A stretch of DNA of 64,000 bases, taken from Pyrrhoderma lamaoense. Lineage: Eukaryota > Basidiomycota > Agaricomycetes > Hymenochaetales > Hymenochaetaceae. Position numbers and translations under genes: made by a program. Positions 1 through 10,897 of the stretch are shown here, in pieces. The notes under the pieces were generated by a model. It was not told the origin of the DNA. It made no database searches and worked only from the letters and a program-made list of their open reading frames with translations. Position 1 is the first letter of the stretch. Every line of letters begins with the position of its first letter. The stretch spans positions 36,263 to 100,262 of the forward strand of contig NBAZ01000041.1 of NCBI GenBank assembly GCA_002794735.1, read 5' to 3'.

Positions 1-705
1 GGAAGGGCGGGGAATGTCCTCTTCAAGTACGATCGATCCTTTGGAGGTGATTTTAACTTCGCCAACACCCAACACATCTGTCCACTCCCAAAGCTTCTCA
101 CTCGAATCCGGTCCATATAGACAGTGGCTCTTCCATTTTCCTTTCCTGACGCTACGGCAGTCAGACCTAACATATACCAGGTCTGGGATCCTCCCGTTAG
201 GATGGTCGTTGGATGTAAGAACATGAGAGGCATTCCTGACAAAACAAATACTAGGAGAACTGGGTTCGGATATACTCTCAAGAATGGCGTTTGCCAGGTA
301 GCAGAACGGGGAATATCTGTCTTCTTCCTTTTGAACCGGCTCGCAATATTCACGTCGATATCTCAGTACATCTTCTCCCTTTACTATCTCCTGCAGGTGC
401 CTGTCGCGGGGAAGTCGTGCATACGGCCGCACTGGCTGGCCTGCTTCGCCCTTGATGGCCTTCATCAAGGAAAGTAGAAACCGATCGATCGTATTTGTGT
501 GGAGAGATTGTGTCAAGTCGTACTTGAGGAATTGATTGAGCATGTCATTGGTGGCTTTCGAAGCGGCCATTGCCTCTGGACCTTCGTCATCGACTCCATA
601 CAATGTGCCCCTGCAACTGAAATGACTGCTGACACCTTTGTGGAAAGGCGAGGAAAATCCTGGTACGGTCACCTCCTGAGGAACCTGACTGTCACTGAGA
701 TCCAT
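1..705 (-). CDS. FunK1-like kinase, N-terminal part (runs off the window)
   Basis: On the minus strand an ATG at 705 opens an uninterrupted frame of 235 codons that reaches the window edge, so the C-terminal kinase domain lies outside. The protein starts MDLSDSQVPQEVTVPG and includes DVLRYRREYCEPVQ and GRIPDLVYVRSDCRSV. The same protein start is encoded on the plus strand at 35972-36673, upstream of FunK1 kinase copy C, which is why I assign it to that family; the N-terminal region itself carries no kinase motif I recognise. Unlike copy C, this copy has no frame breaks. It lies inside the left arm of a large inverted repeat. The function of FunK1 proteins (a fungal-specific kinase family expanded in mushrooms) is largely unknown. 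Confidence 0.6.
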   Translation of the reverse strand, partial: MDLSDSQVPQEVTVPGFSSPFHKGVSSHFSCRGTLYGVDDEGPEAMAASKATNDMLNQFLKYDLTQSLHTNTIDRFLLSLMKAIKGEAGQPVRPYARLPRDRHLQEIVKGEDVLRYRREYCEPVQKEEDRYSPFCYLANAILESISEPSSPSICFVRNASHVLTSNDHPNGRIPDLVYVRSDCRSVRKGKWKSHCLYGPDSSEKLWEWTDVLGVGEVKITSKGSIVLEEDIPRPS

Positions 706-1870
706 GTCTACCCAGAGTTATGTTTGTCAGTAAGGCTGAGAGATGGGGGGCGGGAGTAAGCAGACCCTCTGGATATGATAGAAGGGGATGACGACTTGTA
801 CTACTAGGATGGAGGGGTTTATATGCGTATTGCACCCTCCTAATGCTGACATCTGTAGATAAGGACGACATCATGGCAACGAGTATCCTTCACTCTGCTA
901 AGGCCCACTACTTCCATGTTCGTAAGTCCCATGGGAACGTTGTACTTGCGTACCCTGCCCTTCCGGGCCAATTTCAATCTGGATGGATCTATCTGATTTC
1001 CTCCAAAGAACATCTATATGGCATCGCCCTTATTGTTCATTTGTTCACGATGAATCTTCTCGTCCGTTTTTTAGGGAATACAATAGAGATCATAAAACTA
1101 ACGAGTGGGCCTGATGGGCCCATACCTGTTATCTTAACGTATACGCTGAGTGTACAAGTATATAAAATAGATATGTATGATACACGTGCTTACACTGATT
1201 AGCTCGATTCTTTATCAAGTTTATGGCACTGAATCATAGTTGTCGGCCTGGTTTGTGATGCGAGTGAGTCTTAACCTGGAAATTCTCGCAATATCTTCAG
1301 GTGATTCAAAACACCAGTGAACTGAAATTAAATCCGACTATGGCATAGTTGATAGGATGAGGGCCTATGATGAGCTGACGCAACATCATATACGTCGTTT
1401 TCCATTTTGAGTTTAGAGTATATCAGCGAGGGCCTATAATTATTCAATATCTTTTGTTTCCGCTGTAGTGCTTCCACTGTTTTTCTGGAAACCTGATCGC
1501 AATAACACCGCTTTCAGGCAACTATCCCTGAGCTTTTTTGTGTCAAATAGTAGAAGATGGCTTAAAAAGAAGGCAACGATATAGATGTTAATTGCACAAT
1601 AAAGACTCGCGCCCTGTAGAGTGAAAGGACATCAAGGGGATCCATTAATTTTCGCGCTAACTTAGTTTTTTTCAACAATTTGACTTGCATATGGTGGTAC
1701 TTTGCCAAGTTTGCCTATAAAATATGAATGCAGGTTTTTTTTAACAAGCTATACCCATTTTGAGTTCTTAATTAACTTGCTAAAATACCAAGGTTAGTTC
1801 GCCCAACGCAAACATAATCAGCCTGAGGCCTGAGGACCTACGGTATATCCGGATTTCAGTTACATGACAA
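1..1870. repeat. Left arm of a large inverted repeat
   Basis: The reverse complement of about 1-1870 matches 34805-36673 almost base for base in the coding part and with small indels in the flank. Matching landmarks include the start of the FunK1-like gene, the doubled GGGCC block near 1107-1121 against 35551-35565, and the GGATCCCCTTGATGTCC-type block near 1630 against 35060. The repeat may continue left of the window. Confidence 0.85.
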
Positions 1871-2099
1871 AATGTATATCATCAATACAAGTAAGAGAAA
1901 CCTTGAAATTGGGACTAGCAATATATTTCTCTCCTCATTGCTGGTATTTCCCATATCCTTTCAAAATAAACGTGACCCCCAAGCCTGAATAACCAAAGCC
2001 TGGAGGTTTAGTCCGTCACCGGCCGTACTAGTTCTCAATGAATCGAGGAATTCGGACTTTGGAACTGATGACTAGTACACATGTCGTAACTTTCTCGGT

Positions 2100-2380
2100 T
2101 TAGATTTTCCAACGGATAGAAAGAGCATACTAAAGCGAATTGTCGGATAGAAGCTTCGAGCTATACGAGATCACCGAGACTATGCATCAATCCAAGGTAC
2201 TCAAACGTTGTGAACTGAAGTATTCTCTTTTCTTTGTGTGTTGTACCAGAAAATTATTAAAGATTCTTCTCTCTGTCATTGATTACATATCACTTTACTA
2301 TGTTATGAAAATTCAACCTATATTATACATAATCGTTATACGTTATACAACTTAGAAAGGATCATATGTAATGGATAAGA
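2100..2380 (-). pseudogene. FunK1 kinase fragment (relic)
   Basis: Read as the antisense shadow, this stretch contains a peptide close to the shadow of the kinase domain of copies A and B (for example a shared KYSLFFV core). On the minus strand it therefore corresponds to the FunK1 segment around RAFLGVGYEEKRILRF and FEYLEPIHSLDSL. No frame extends beyond about 70 codons and no start, HRD or DWD motif is near. It is an isolated relic between the left repeat arm and the intact FunK1 gene at 2640. Confidence 0.6.
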
Positions 2381-2639
2381 ATGTACCGAGTAATAAAAGA
2401 GATCTTGTGTCCATAAACTTTGCACTTACGTAAGAGACGCGTCTAAGCTTTGTGACGAGTCGTGTTATCCATGTGACTACCGTCTCTAACACGCACGCTA
2501 TTTATTTCTTAGATAAAAACCACCTCTTCTAGAAATGGCAATAAACTATAAGTCTGCTCATCGAAGCCAGTCGAGCTCGAAAAATCAAAAAGGAAAGAGG
2601 AAGGCTGGTACGGACATCTATCAAAGGTAACATTATCCA

Positions 2640-5636
2640 ATGAATTCGCCTTCCAATAGACTGACTGTTAGGTTCAGCGAATCCAGCGCACCCGTGAATT
2701 CTAATCCCAAAAAACAAGATAAGGGGAAGGGTAAAGCTATATACGATGGAACAGCTGAAGCTTTCGTCTCGCTATCAACGTCATCATTGAGTGTTGACCC
2801 TTCAATTTGCACACGAGAAATGGAACCAGAACAACTACAGGAAGTAGAACAGAGAGATACTCGAACAAATCAGGGGGAAAGTGAAAATGGAAAGACCTAC
2901 ACTCTATATCTAGAGCCTCGACGTGACGAAATTGTCCAATACACGGGAGGCGAAGTTGCGCAAGGCTCGATGGAATACTTCTTTGAACATGTCTTACCTC
3001 CTATCCGACCAGGATTCAATATCGATCGAATTATAGAGTACTGCATTAAAGACCGTATACTCTGTAGGAACAACCGTTCGAGAACGTACTCATGGAGCTG
3101 TTTCCCAAGACGTCATAATCTTCGTAATGTACATGAATCCGATGTATACGACACAGCAGTTGTAAAGCTGTTCGACACAATAACAAAGGCCGCTTTGAAA
3201 GATGCAAAGAATGTGGATCTAAAACCTACGTGCTATGCTCATTCAAATGGGGAGAGAGCTACTTGGTCACTGAAGGGTAGTGAAATCACTCCTGACGCAC
3301 ATCTATATCTAAGCAGCTCCGATGACAGTTATCCGAAGAAGTATGATGGAAAACACTGGTACAATGCAGCTTTCAGTTTTCATTTCAAGAGGTTAGCTAA
3401 CTCAGTATATGACGATTACCAGGTAATCACTCAGACTGTTGATCAAACCGTATGCTGACAGGTTTGTTTACACAGAACGCGGAACAGATACTCCACAATC
3501 TCCATTATTGCATGAGTGTCGATCCATGTCGCCGATTCACTCTTGGTGCAACTATCGAAGGACGGCGAATGAGGTTGTGGTTCTACTGTCGAAGCATAAT
3601 AATATGTAGTGTGGCCTTTGATTTTGACAATGTATGTTACAGTGAATTTTTCATCAATAAAGTCTGATGGAATATTACTACAGGATCCAAGAACGATAGT
3701 AAAAGTAGTTCTATCACTCGTATTTGCGGACAAGGTCAATTTAGGATGGGATCCAACTTTAAATGCTTTCTATAATGGAGGCGAACGTGCATTTGATTTT
3801 GTTGTTGCTGGTCAACACTTCCGGACGAGCTCAACAAATGTCATCTCAGATTCAAGAGCAGATGGGATATACACCTCGGCAACCCGGATATACAAGGCAT
3901 TCACTGAGGATGATACAGAAGAGAAGATGCCAGTAGTAATCAAAGACTATTGGCCTACAGGGGAGCTTGAGACGGAGGACGTGATACAGCGGATGATCCT
4001 AGAGGATATAGATGACTATGAAGAACGAGAATTGGTAAGAAGTATGACATTGACACCGATTGCATCTGGGAGAGTCAGAGTAGGTGATAGAGAGGATCAC
4101 ACTGAAAATACTATTCTTCGTGGTAAGGGCCCGACAAACAGACATAAGATACGCCTACCACATAGTGTATTCAGGTGTGATAGAAGTAGCTTAAGCGACC
4201 TCGAGGATTGCAGAGAAGAAGCAGATGAGCAAGCTCGAGAGCTCGCTGGACATCTAATGGAGACTCGAAGAACTTACGACCATCGTTGGCATTACCGGAT
4301 AGTATTCAAGGAACATGCAGTGCCTTACAATAAGTTGCGGAATCTAGATGACATGCTCCTGGTTCTCGTATCTGCGGTGAAAGGCAAGTCTGTGATTTCA
4401 TATATACATAAACCATAAATAATCTCTCCATAGTTCTACGCGTGATACACAAGGCTGGATGGGTGCACCGAGACCTAAGTACGGGAAATCTGTACTTATA
4501 TACTGATCCTGTTACTGGGAGAAGCGTGGACTTCTTGGAGATCTTGAATTTGCAAAGCGGGCAGGTACTGGGGAAAAGGGTGACGACCGATTGGTAAGTC
4601 GTTTTTAATCTATCTACGCAGGACACATTATAATCATCATTAACTTACAGGGAACACCAGATTTCATGGCTTCTGAGATTGTCAATCAAGTTTATCAATT
4701 TGGGTTTGTCATAGATACCTATGTGACACATATACCTGATACTTTTGAGGATTTCGATATCAATACTTACGAAGGATTTGCAGCTGACAAGGGCTCCATG
4801 GGAGTTTGGGCCAACTATATTCACGATCTGGAATCTATATGGTGGATCGTGGTCTGGACCCTATTTACCTATCAAGATGCTTCAGTGGTTGCTTCAAAAA
4901 GCAAAGAATATAAAGCAAAGAGAAAATGCCAAGAATATAGCCGTGCGATACTGTTCGGTAGGAACTTGAGCGTTTTGCAACGTGATAATTTTCTTTCCAG
5001 TCCCCCTTGCTTTTATGATGTTATCAGAAGTGCGCCAGATAACTTAAATGGATTAAAAGCAATCGCCATCTATGTCAGAAAGTTCTTAATTGAGTACTAT
5101 GAGAAGGAGGAAAGTAAAAGAGTTGAGCCTATCTTACTGAGTGATGAAGGTTCACTTCACAGTAAGATCTTAACAATATTCGACAAAATTCCCCGTCGTA
5201 ACATAGTTGTCGAGACCATCGAGAAAGGGCGGAAAAGAGAAGTCGAAGAAGCGCGTTCTAAGCGTGAAACTGATGACACTAGGGATGATGTTGGACTGCC
5301 AGGAAAGAAATCAAAGTATGTATTTCGTGGATAAAATCCAGATTGGAGCACACAAATTTACTCATCCTATACAATAGACCCGAACAAAAACAAGTAGACG
5401 CAACCTCGTTAATTGGGTCTTCAGAACAAGCTGTGACAAAGAAATCTGAAGTCAGTGCAGATGGGATGGTTCTTAGGCCCAGGTTAAGGAGAAGTAAACG
5501 GAATAAGCTAAATGAGGAAGCTCGCAGTCGAGTCCGTAAGATTGCTAAGGGCGCAGGAAGACCCGTGAGGGATAAATACCAGTTATCATCCTTTCTTCGA
5601 ACATTCATTGAGTGGATGTGGAGGAGATGCCGTTGA
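2640..5636 (+). CDS. FunK1 protein kinase 1
   Basis: Six exons: 2640-3422, 3476-3631, 3684-4383, 4434-4593, 4651-5315, 5378-5636; about 907 residues if one base is restored. The kinase domain runs over exons 3-5: VVIKDYW (Lys), GWVHRDLSTGNLYL (HRD loop), GDLEFAKR in place of DFG, GTPDFMASEI, and HDLESIWWIVVWTLF. The C-terminus is basic (KKSK, LRRSKRNK), suggesting nuclear targeting. Exons 2, 4, 5 match the paralogue at 10898 in length (156, about 161, 665 nt). In exon 4 the frame breaks near 4528 between HRD and GDLEF; one extra G in that run restores it. The third intron (4384-4433) uses a GC donor. The start at 2640 is the first in-frame ATG; an ATG at 2535 is followed by a stop. The substrate is unknown. 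Confidence 0.8.
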
Positions 5637-6544
5637 TGTCTGATTGAAAGTCAGAAAAGGCTGCGTCAGATTAATCTTGACTCTAGAATAGCAAAACGAG
5701 ACTAAAATTGAAAAAGAAGACAACATTATAGATTTCGGTAGCTACCAGGACAATGGACTGTTTACGCTTCGCAATTTTTGTTTTACCATAATTAGTTGTA
5801 ACATGTGACACTACTTGTGTTATATAGTTATGAAGGTACTTGTATCTCAGTGATGGCTGCATAAGTTGAAATCTCATAATTTATTGCATCATATTCTAAG
5901 GTGTTAATATTTGGTGAATAATTATTGGAAATTCACAATAAAAAGGAATACCTCAGTCTAGTAGCATATCATCATACGTTCTGATAGATCAAAACTTCAC
6001 TTAGTTTTGGAATTCCCCCTCAAGTATTTGCATCGGGAAATTGGAGTAGTTGAAATAGTGTGAGATGAGAACTGCCATCGCCGGTACCTAATTTTTTTCT
6101 TTGTTGCTTGAATTTATGGTAACGGCATTTCCTTGAGTTTCTTCTTCGTGTCCCTCGTTACTGGGCCAATGGGCCTACACCAAGTACAGACAAATAATCG
6201 AATTCTATAGTTCGATCAATCTACAATTTTTTCATTGATTTCTAGATCTCTGACTGCAGCTACACCGCTTTCAGGGGTTGTCTGGCTATTTCAATTGGAG
6301 GATTGTGACAAATAACAGAACGTTAACTCAAGGAAATCAGTAATATATGTTTAAATCTGCATTTATAACAAAGACCCGTGTACTATGGAATGAAAGCCCA
6401 CCTAAGAGCTCTTTAGCCCTTTACTCAGAGAATATGTATTGGCAACAAGACTTACATATATAGTATTTTTCGTTAGGTATAGTTTGAAATTTGATATGAA
6501 CATAGAGAATTTTATATGCTTAGCTTTATTGCTTATGAATGCTG
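5637..6544. repeat. Degenerate third copy of the FunK1-flanking repeat
   Basis: No gene was recognised here. From about 6060 to 6544 the sequence follows, with many changes, the flank found at 1080-1800 and (inverted) 34880-35600: a GGGCC-rich block, ACACCGCTTTCAGG followed by a TGTGACAAATA-like stretch, and ATAACAAAGACCCG near 6366. The 5637-6050 part is AT-rich and unremarkable. Confidence 0.55.
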
Positions 6545-7770
6545 TTAGATATTAATTCGTCCAACGCAGACGTATTCACCCTCAGGTCCTCTACTTCCCA
6601 TGCGACATATCTGGATTTCAGATATATCATACGTACCAAGATCCAGGGACAGTGCTGTCTTACTAGACCTTTCTCGCCTAGTGTCTGTATTGCTATTCGT
6701 TGAAGAAGATGAAGATGGATTCAAAGGAGCTGAAGATTTTTGAAGCGAGGTGTTGTCTTCGCTAAAGGCAGTGGAGGTATTTACTTTATTTATGCATTTT
6801 TGGATGACTGCTGATTCTCGAATGTCCTTGAAGGAGAAGGGGATACGTTTAACGTAATTACGTTTCTCTCGCGACTCCGATTTGCGATCCTTCGTGTTTA
6901 ACAGTGTACAGTGCAGCTTATCGAAATCCATATATGATTTCGTATTGTATTTTATTGTATGACGGAGATCTTACCTTGAGCTCTCGCCTATCCTCGTTCA
7001 ATCCCGCTTGGTTGAATGCCTGTCGTATAGTTTCTAAGAAGCAGAAGAATTAGTGGGCTAGAAAGCAATGTGCCCGTATATCACAGCTACCTGCAACCGA
7101 TATCAAGAGTTTACCATCAGAAGACATCAAGTCAGCCTCCGAAGGACCGGCAAAGAGTACATGTGCTCGAGTCAAGTCATTCCGTTCTGGTTTCATAATG
7201 TCAATAGCAGAAAGAGGTACACGGAGACTCCTTCCCCTCAATAACTGGATTATTTCGGGTCTGATAGATTCCAATAGGGAGATTGCATCCGAAACTGTCT
7301 TCGACCCATTTGAAGGTGTATCGTCATTGTCATCTTTCAGACTCATAACAGCAAGTGTGAAATGGAGACGCCGAGGGAAGATCACAATGCTATCATCGAG
7401 ACCCGGGATTGCTGGTGTTGTCTTTAAGAGGGCCGACGTCAGACCGGATACGGTTTCTTGTACAGCTGGGATATGACCCTTAACGTAACATAAGACCATT
7501 AACGTTTAGATTTCATAATTGAAAAATTACATACTAATGGTAAAGCAAGGACTTATATACAGTAATCAAAAACCCTGATTTCGAGCTTCCGAGCTACTGA
7601 AAACCATACTCACAATGCGTAAGTGGTAACCTTGCTTTCTTTTCATATTGATTGGATTGTCTGGTATGAGAATAGTTAGAGTCTGGCCCGTTTGAGCCTC
7701 GTCGGCCCCAAGTGTTTCCTCGACCCGTTCCTCTACCACCTCGGTTGACTTGTAGGTGCCTCTCGTCCAT
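6545..7770 (-). CDS. AKAP7/ASCC1-like 2H phosphoesterase domain protein
   Basis: Five exons on the minus strand: 7770-7614, 7551-7535 (17 nt), 7478-7091, 7033-6975, 6916-6545; 330 residues in one frame. The start is a Gly/Arg-rich tail, then THFLALPLGHIPAVQE, RRLHFTLAVMSL (first H-x-T), ETIRQAFNQAGL and LKLHCTLLN (second H-x-T), and a Ser-rich segment near the C-terminus. Two H-x-T motifs define the 2H (2'-5' RNA ligase-like) fold; AKAP7 and ASCC1 relatives act on RNA or 2'-5' linkages, but the substrate here is unknown. The 17-nt exon encodes FLALPL, which the family needs between TH and GH. An earlier ATG at 7872 is possible. It is convergent with FunK1 gene 1, and its last exon lies in a region repeated elsewhere in the window. 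Confidence 0.88.
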
Positions 7771-8193
7771 AGAATTACTTGTATGTAGACAATGATAAAA
7801 AACTGTTTCCACGCTGGTGAAGTGATTGAAGCTACCGTATCGGGGGTATCGTGATGTACGACGTAGCATCATGAATAAAAATAAATACTCAATTCATCGT
7901 GAGATGATATAACACTACATGTAACAGATTTATTTTACTTGCCATATTCCCTATTTTGCTCTCTTACCTAAGAACAGTATGCCAACTGCGCAGCCCGATT
8001 GAGGAGCAATTTCCCACAAATAGGATTACTTTGCATGACGTCAAAAACGACTAACTGAAAATATTAGTTCTTCCGCAACTACGCGGCCAAGCCGGACCCG
8101 TTCAGACTCCAACAAGTCCCCCTCTGCGTCGGCAGCCATGCATCACACAGTCAGCTCGCAAATTTCCCTTCCCTTTGCTTGCACTCGACTCCC

Positions 8194-9145
8194 ATGTTCT
8201 CTTCATCGCCAGAGTTGCAAGGCGGAAATTTACCTAGTCCACACCATCAGGAAGCTCACCATCGGCACCGACACCATTGGTGGTATATCTGGATTCCTAT
8301 AGTTACTTCTTTTGTATGGTTTGGGACGCTCTTATCTCTGCTCATAACATGGGTGGCGAGTGGCCGGCCACACTATATTTCTATGGATACGAACCAAAAA
8401 ATTGCATACATCAGCGACGTTGCTGCTGATTTCTTAAAACCGTTATTCATTGCTGGTGGTAGTGTGACTGCCGTTGGCTTTTTCCTGAGTTTATCAGTTG
8501 AGCGATGGGCGAGACATGAACGCCGGTCAGATCTTTCTCTAGTAATTATATTTTTATCTATCGGATACTGACTAAATCTATAGATTACTTCCTAATATGC
8601 GCAAGCGTGAGAAGGCTATGTCGATATTAGCGATAATGTGGTCTTTTGTTGGCGGAGCTGGTCTTATCTTATTGGCCGTATTTGACACAAAACGTCATGT
8701 GAGCCTTCATCGAGTGTTCCTCCTCGTATTTGTAGTTGGAACAGCGCTATCAGCGATATTTACTATTGCTGAGGTTCGTGTGATTTAACTCTGTTCCGGT
8801 CATGGACGGTAAACTTACGCCACATTTTCGGTTTTCATTTATTTCTAGTTCCGTTGGCTTGATAAAGCTTTTGGACGGACTTTCATCAAACTGCGTATTG
8901 CATACTTCTTCAAAGCCATATTTGCAACTGTTCTCATTATACTCGCGATTGCATTTGGTATCCTCCTTTATACGAATCAAGACGCAGGTGCTTGTGTGGA
9001 ATGGACTATATCCTTCCTTTTCACCCTTTATCTGCTCTCTTTCTACTTCGACTTACGCGAAAGCCGTGACCATTCTCGTGGGGATCTAAGTCCCGAAAGA
9101 CTTATGACCAACGGGAACGCAGGAGGACCTGGGATGCGTTATTAA
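8194..9145 (+). CDS. Frag1/DRAM/Sfk1-family membrane protein
   Basis: Three exons: 8194-8525, 8584-8773, 8849-9145, giving 272 residues. After a His-rich N-terminus (HHQEAHHRHRHHWW) there are about six hydrophobic segments: IPIVTSFVWFGTLLSLLITW, the FIAGGSVTAVGFFLSL segment, AIMWSFVGGAGLILLAVF, VFLLVFVVGTALSAIF, ATVLIILAIAFGILLY and WTISFLFTLYLLSFYFDL. The ISDVAADFLKPLFIAGG stretch and the final YFDLRESRDH match what I know of the Frag1/DRAM/Sfk1 family. In yeast, Sfk1 helps place PI4-kinase at the plasma membrane and affects lipid asymmetry; that role is transferred by family only. It is divergent from the AKAP7-like gene. Confidence 0.82.
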
Positions 9146-10897
9146 GGTGGCATTTCTCGCCGTATTTTCAAGTAAATGTATGTATAGTTGATACAAGTTC
9201 AACGTGGACTCTTTCTTAATCTTATCATGCATATGGGAATTGATCATGTCATAATATACCACATACATCTATCTATAATTTCATTCTGACACCAGACACT
9301 TTGATACCGGACATTGAGGTAGACTATGATCATGCACGATGTTGATATATCATTATTATTAAATATATTGTTGATTTATTCTTTTACCATATACACGGGG
9401 TGCAGCAAAATGAAACTATGTGTATACGTAGATATCTGATTGAACATTCCCAGTTTTTAGCAAATAATACGATAGGATGTGATATATCGTAGATGAGATA
9501 TTAATACTCGTATAACTTTGTCACACAGGTTTGGTTCTTCCTGTAACAACCTTCTCGGTGCAGTAAACCTAATACTTTTCAAACATTTAGTTATAAACGG
9601 TATAGAGGATACATGCTAGAGATAACTGTGTGTGTATACTGCATCCGCCGTACAATAAACTCTTTGCGCCACAGGAAAGACTGGAAAACTATACCGTGCA
9701 TGGTTCTCATCTACAGATCTCGTTACCAGCAACAAAGCTTTCGACATGGTTAACGAAGACAAAACCCGGTGTTGATTGTAGCATAAAGTTAATCACTTCT
9801 GCGGTAAGCTGTGCGATTCGCCAGTCAGTCTGATCAGTCTGTGATGATAATAATGGCTGATAGACGAGATCATTTTACCCTGGTAAGATGGGAGAAAAGC
9901 TTACTGTGTTATCAGCAAAAAGATAGACTAGATCATCAGAGAGTTCTTATACGTAACGAATGCTTGATCAGGAAGTTGGTATGCTGGAGGAATTTCCTGT
10001 ACAACCGCTGAAGTGAAGGTAACAGAAGAAAAGGCGAAGTATTTTGTGTAAGAGAAGAGGCCGAGTTTTAAGATATTTAGTTATTGAGACTTGTGTGCTG
10101 GATGTTCAATTGATCACGTCCATCTATTGTATATGGTTCAATCTATTTATCTCTTTTGGATAGAAAGTAGGATTGTTATTGTAAGAGAAACCAGATCCAG
10201 GTTTAGAAAAGGGAATTGAACAGTTTTGTCCCGCGTTGGGTAGGGATACACAAGAGCTTCCAAGTGCGTTAGTAATGCTGATATAAAGAGTATGACTTAT
10301 CATTGGGTCTAATTACAATATTTTGAAGTCTAAAGGCCATTTTGTGTGTGTAATAGAGCCAATGCTTCCATAAAAATCAGAATGCTGCCAACATGTTGAG
10401 AGCAATGCGACAAGCAATCATGACTAGAGTGAGAACCTTAAGAGAATAGTACTTGCATCCATTACATGCGAATAAGATGGCAGTAGGAGACGACCTAGAT
10501 AAAACACTAAGAGTCAGGATCGATGTTCAATGTAAGTGAACGTCAGCTCTGAGGCGTAAGATGCCAATATACTGCAACATCAGTTAAAGTTTGTGCACTC
10601 AGAAGTAGCAGGTTATTTTCCAGTAACTTCTCAAGTCTTACTGTGGAGTTAGCTATGCGACCGCCAAAAAGTGTACAAACTGGGTTTATATTTTCCATCC
10701 GAGACTTACGTACGCGTTTCTGAGGCGTCGTTGTCACTTTGTGATGCGACGCGCCACCAGCGTGTTTATTGGTAAGCTGACTAAGAAGCCATTGTTACTA
10801 TGTGACTGCATGTGACGGTATCGCGTTGCCTACAAGTTTGCGCGTCTAATCTTCTCTCACAACTTTCATCTACAATAAAAATCTTACATTCCCCGAG
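9146..10897. other. 1.7-kb stretch without a recognised gene
   Basis: AT-rich in the first half, more mixed after 9600. Short open frames (for example 9811-10011) show no family motif, no partner exons and no codon pattern I trust. The last 200 bp are the likely promoter of FunK1 gene 2. A weak ACGCGT palindrome lies at 10712-10717. Confidence 0.6.

Noticed and set aside
843..1202. 119-codon plus-strand ORF
   Set aside because: It lies in the inverted-repeat flank, matches no family, and its inverted counterpart (35589-35834) is interrupted.
9600..10740. Possible solo LTR or transposon remnant
   Set aside because: No paired termini, target-site duplication, primer-binding site or transposase/RT motif was seen.
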